From Cannabis sativa (lineage: Eukaryota; Streptophyta; Magnoliopsida; Rosales; Cannabaceae), in contig NC_083601.1 in NCBI RefSeq assembly GCF_029168945.1, forward strand, positions 33,655,660-33,719,659: a stretch of DNA of 64,000 bases, written 5' to 3'. Both the position numbers and the translations under genes were made by a program. Each line of letters starts with the position of its first letter. Position 1 is the first letter of the stretch. Of this stretch, positions 62,180 through 64,000 are shown piece after piece. Under the pieces are notes generated by a model. It had not been told where the DNA came from and did not search any database. It worked only from the letters and a program-made list of their open reading frames with translations.

Positions 62180-64000
62180 ATGGATCGCCTCCTCAAAGCT
62201 GCCAGAGCTTCCGGTTCCCTCAACCTCTCAAATCGCTCTCTCAGGTATATTATTTCTCTCCTCCTTTTTAAACCGTCAGATTTCGATTTAATTGACCTAA
62301 CTGTATTTCAATTCGATTTATAGAGAAATTCCGAACGAGGTCTACCGGAGCTTGGATTCAGTTGAGGACGGCGAGAAGTGGTGGGAGGTAGATCTCCAAA
62401 ATTTTCTTAGAATATACATTTTATAAATGTTGATGGCAGATGTTTGAAGTGTTTCACGGTCATCACATAATATCATGGAATTAATGGCTTTGTTTCTTCC
62501 TATTCTTCAGGCTGTGGAGCTTCAAAAACTCATTGTAGCTCACAACAATATTAAAGTTTTGAAGGAAGATTTGAGAAATTTGCCTCAACTCACAGTCTTA
62601 AATGTCAGCCACAACAAACTTACGGAGCTTCCAGCTGCCATTGGAGAGTGAGTTTTCTATTTCTCGACGTTTTGTTTGCCTTAAGCATGCATTTTCTCTA
62701 ATTAACACAGAACACCTATTGGTACATTAATCTTTATAACATTTTAAATTTTTTTAAAGGCTTCCCGCGCTAAAATCATTGGATGTGTCCTTCAACTCGA
62801 TACAACAATTACCTGACGAAATCGGGTCTGCAATATCACTTGTCAAGTAAGTGCTCTCTCTTCTCTTCTTAACACAATCCAACAAAACACGAAGATATAC
62901 GCACCTGATCTCGCACAGGCAATTAACCACTTGCGCAAGTGGTGTTAGTTAGTTTTTATGAGTGGCGTGATTGCTTCACTTATCTCCGTGGCTTTGTGCT
63001 GTAGAAAACAAGTATGCTTAATCTTTTTACTGATTTATCGATGTAATTTTCGAGATTACATGAAACTCATGTGTTTTGTTGAGTTTTTAAGTTACCACCC
63101 TTATTAAGCGTTGTGCTTGCATTATGCTGTGGTAAAATATAGATAGGATACAGCTGTTTGAAGTTGATTTTGTTTCTTCATCTGTCTATATAATGTTCTT
63201 GGTGTTCTTGTCTCTGCTATTAAATTTAGGAGTAAACTTAAATTTAAATTGTTATTTATACAATTTTAATATGTGTTGATTCTAGAATTGATTGTTCACA
63301 CAATCAGCTTAAGGAACTCCCGACCTCACTTGGAAGATGTGTGGGCTTATCAGACTTGAAGGTGAGCTTTTTTGTGCTAGGATGATAAATGTAGAATTCT
63401 AATTATGGCATGGCCATCCCACTTTAACACATAAGTTCTTCTCATTTTGGATCTTACTATAAATGCAAGATTTGGAAGATAGAATTGATATTGGCCTGTT
63501 GTCATCAGCCTTTGCAATAATTGTATTGCTTTATACACCAGAGTTCTTAAATTTACTTCTGGCTAGCTTTAGAAAAGGATTTTTTTTTTTTACTTTGCTT
63601 TCTGTTTTTTACTGTCTACAACAAAAGCTGCCCTTTTTCAGGCATCAAACAACAGCATCACCAGTTTGCCAGAAGATATGGTGAATTGTTCAAAATTGAG
63701 TAAACTAGATGTGGAGGTTAGTAATTTCTGTAGCTTAAGCACTTAATCACTGCTTATAGGATTGTTTATATACTAGAGAAGCAATTGTGAATGACATATT
63801 TGGGGCTCAAAAATGTGAATTGTATTATTTATGCCAGGCAAACAAGCTAACTATGCTATCTGATAATTTGATCGCATCATGGACCCAGCTTACGGAACTC
63901 AATGCATGTAATTGTCAATTCCTTGTGATTTGAGTATAACTCAATACTTTTGTGCATATAACAGTGAGCTGTAATCTGTGCAGCAAAAAATTTTCTGAGT
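62180..64000 (+). CDS. LRRC40-like leucine-rich-repeat protein, 5' part
   Basis: Exons in frame: 62180-62244, 62334-62397, 62511-62647, 62760-62846, 63286-63361, 63642-63716, 63838-63907 and 63984 to the window edge. The protein starts [20 protein letters not shown] and continues [20 protein letters not shown], a short non-secretory N-terminus. At least six LRRs of the intracellular type then follow ([86 protein letters not shown]). The LxxLxxLxLxxNxLxxLP pattern without signal peptide or kinase fits plant homologues of LRRC40. Its biochemical role is not established. The 3' end lies outside the window. Confidence 0.88.

Noticed and set aside
63463..63684. 73-codon open frame within the LRR gene
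   Set aside because: It reads mostly intron sequence. The true exon here (63642-63716) uses another frame and has the LRR pattern.

Overview
This is a nuclear segment of a eudicot plant genome. It is very AT-rich, has short plant-type GT-AG introns, is crowded with LTR retrotransposons and Mutator-like elements (MULEs), and carries single-copy plant genes (MLO, NUG2, LRRC40-like). I cannot name the species from sequence alone. A Rosales-type genome is only an impression.

Layout. 1-2735: 5' part of a Copia-type retrotransposon on the minus strand (LTR, long leader with a repeated motif, decayed gag) running off the left edge. 3729-4592: a secreted glycine-rich protein. 5110-5380: a tRNA-derived SINE candidate. 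6114-6287 and 16358-16576: two intact small genes for acidic micropeptides that share the C-terminus YDYAPAA; the second carries the motif twice. They are now about 10 kb apart because a 6.9-kb LTR retrotransposon (7300-14193, 5-bp target-site duplication AAGTA) landed between them. 17878-27423: a 9.5-kb MULE flanked by a perfect 9-bp duplication (TACTAGATA). It carries a broken MuDR-type transposase on the plus strand and a broken DUF1985/Ulp1-protease-like gene on the minus strand, the architecture of Kaonashi-type MULEs. 28240-34344: a cluster of Copia fragments, including a TRIM-like array of three short LTRs nested in a Copia LTR, and a Copia element cut off inside reverse transcriptase. 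35699-41266: a complete 15-exon MLO-family gene on the minus strand. 46203-48314: a deletion derivative of the same MULE family. 50071-52412: a non-coding foldback element with a perfect 9-bp duplication. 53210-57460: a complete 11-exon gene for the circularly permuted nucleolar GTPase NUG2 on the minus strand. 58258-59791: a solo LTR with duplication TATAG. 62180-64000: the first eight exons of an LRRC40-like leucine-rich-repeat gene on the plus strand, cut by the right edge.

The host genes are not an operon and show no common pathway. MLO is a polytopic membrane protein with a calmodulin-binding tail, NUG2 acts in 60S ribosome assembly, and the LRR protein is a predicted intracellular scaffold. 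The least explained coding signal is the YDYAPAA micropeptide pair. The most informative structural signals are the several transposons whose exact boundaries and target-site duplications can be read directly. Exon boundaries were derived by hand from splice signals and reading frame; MLO totals 1656 nt and NUG2 1662 nt, both in frame throughout.
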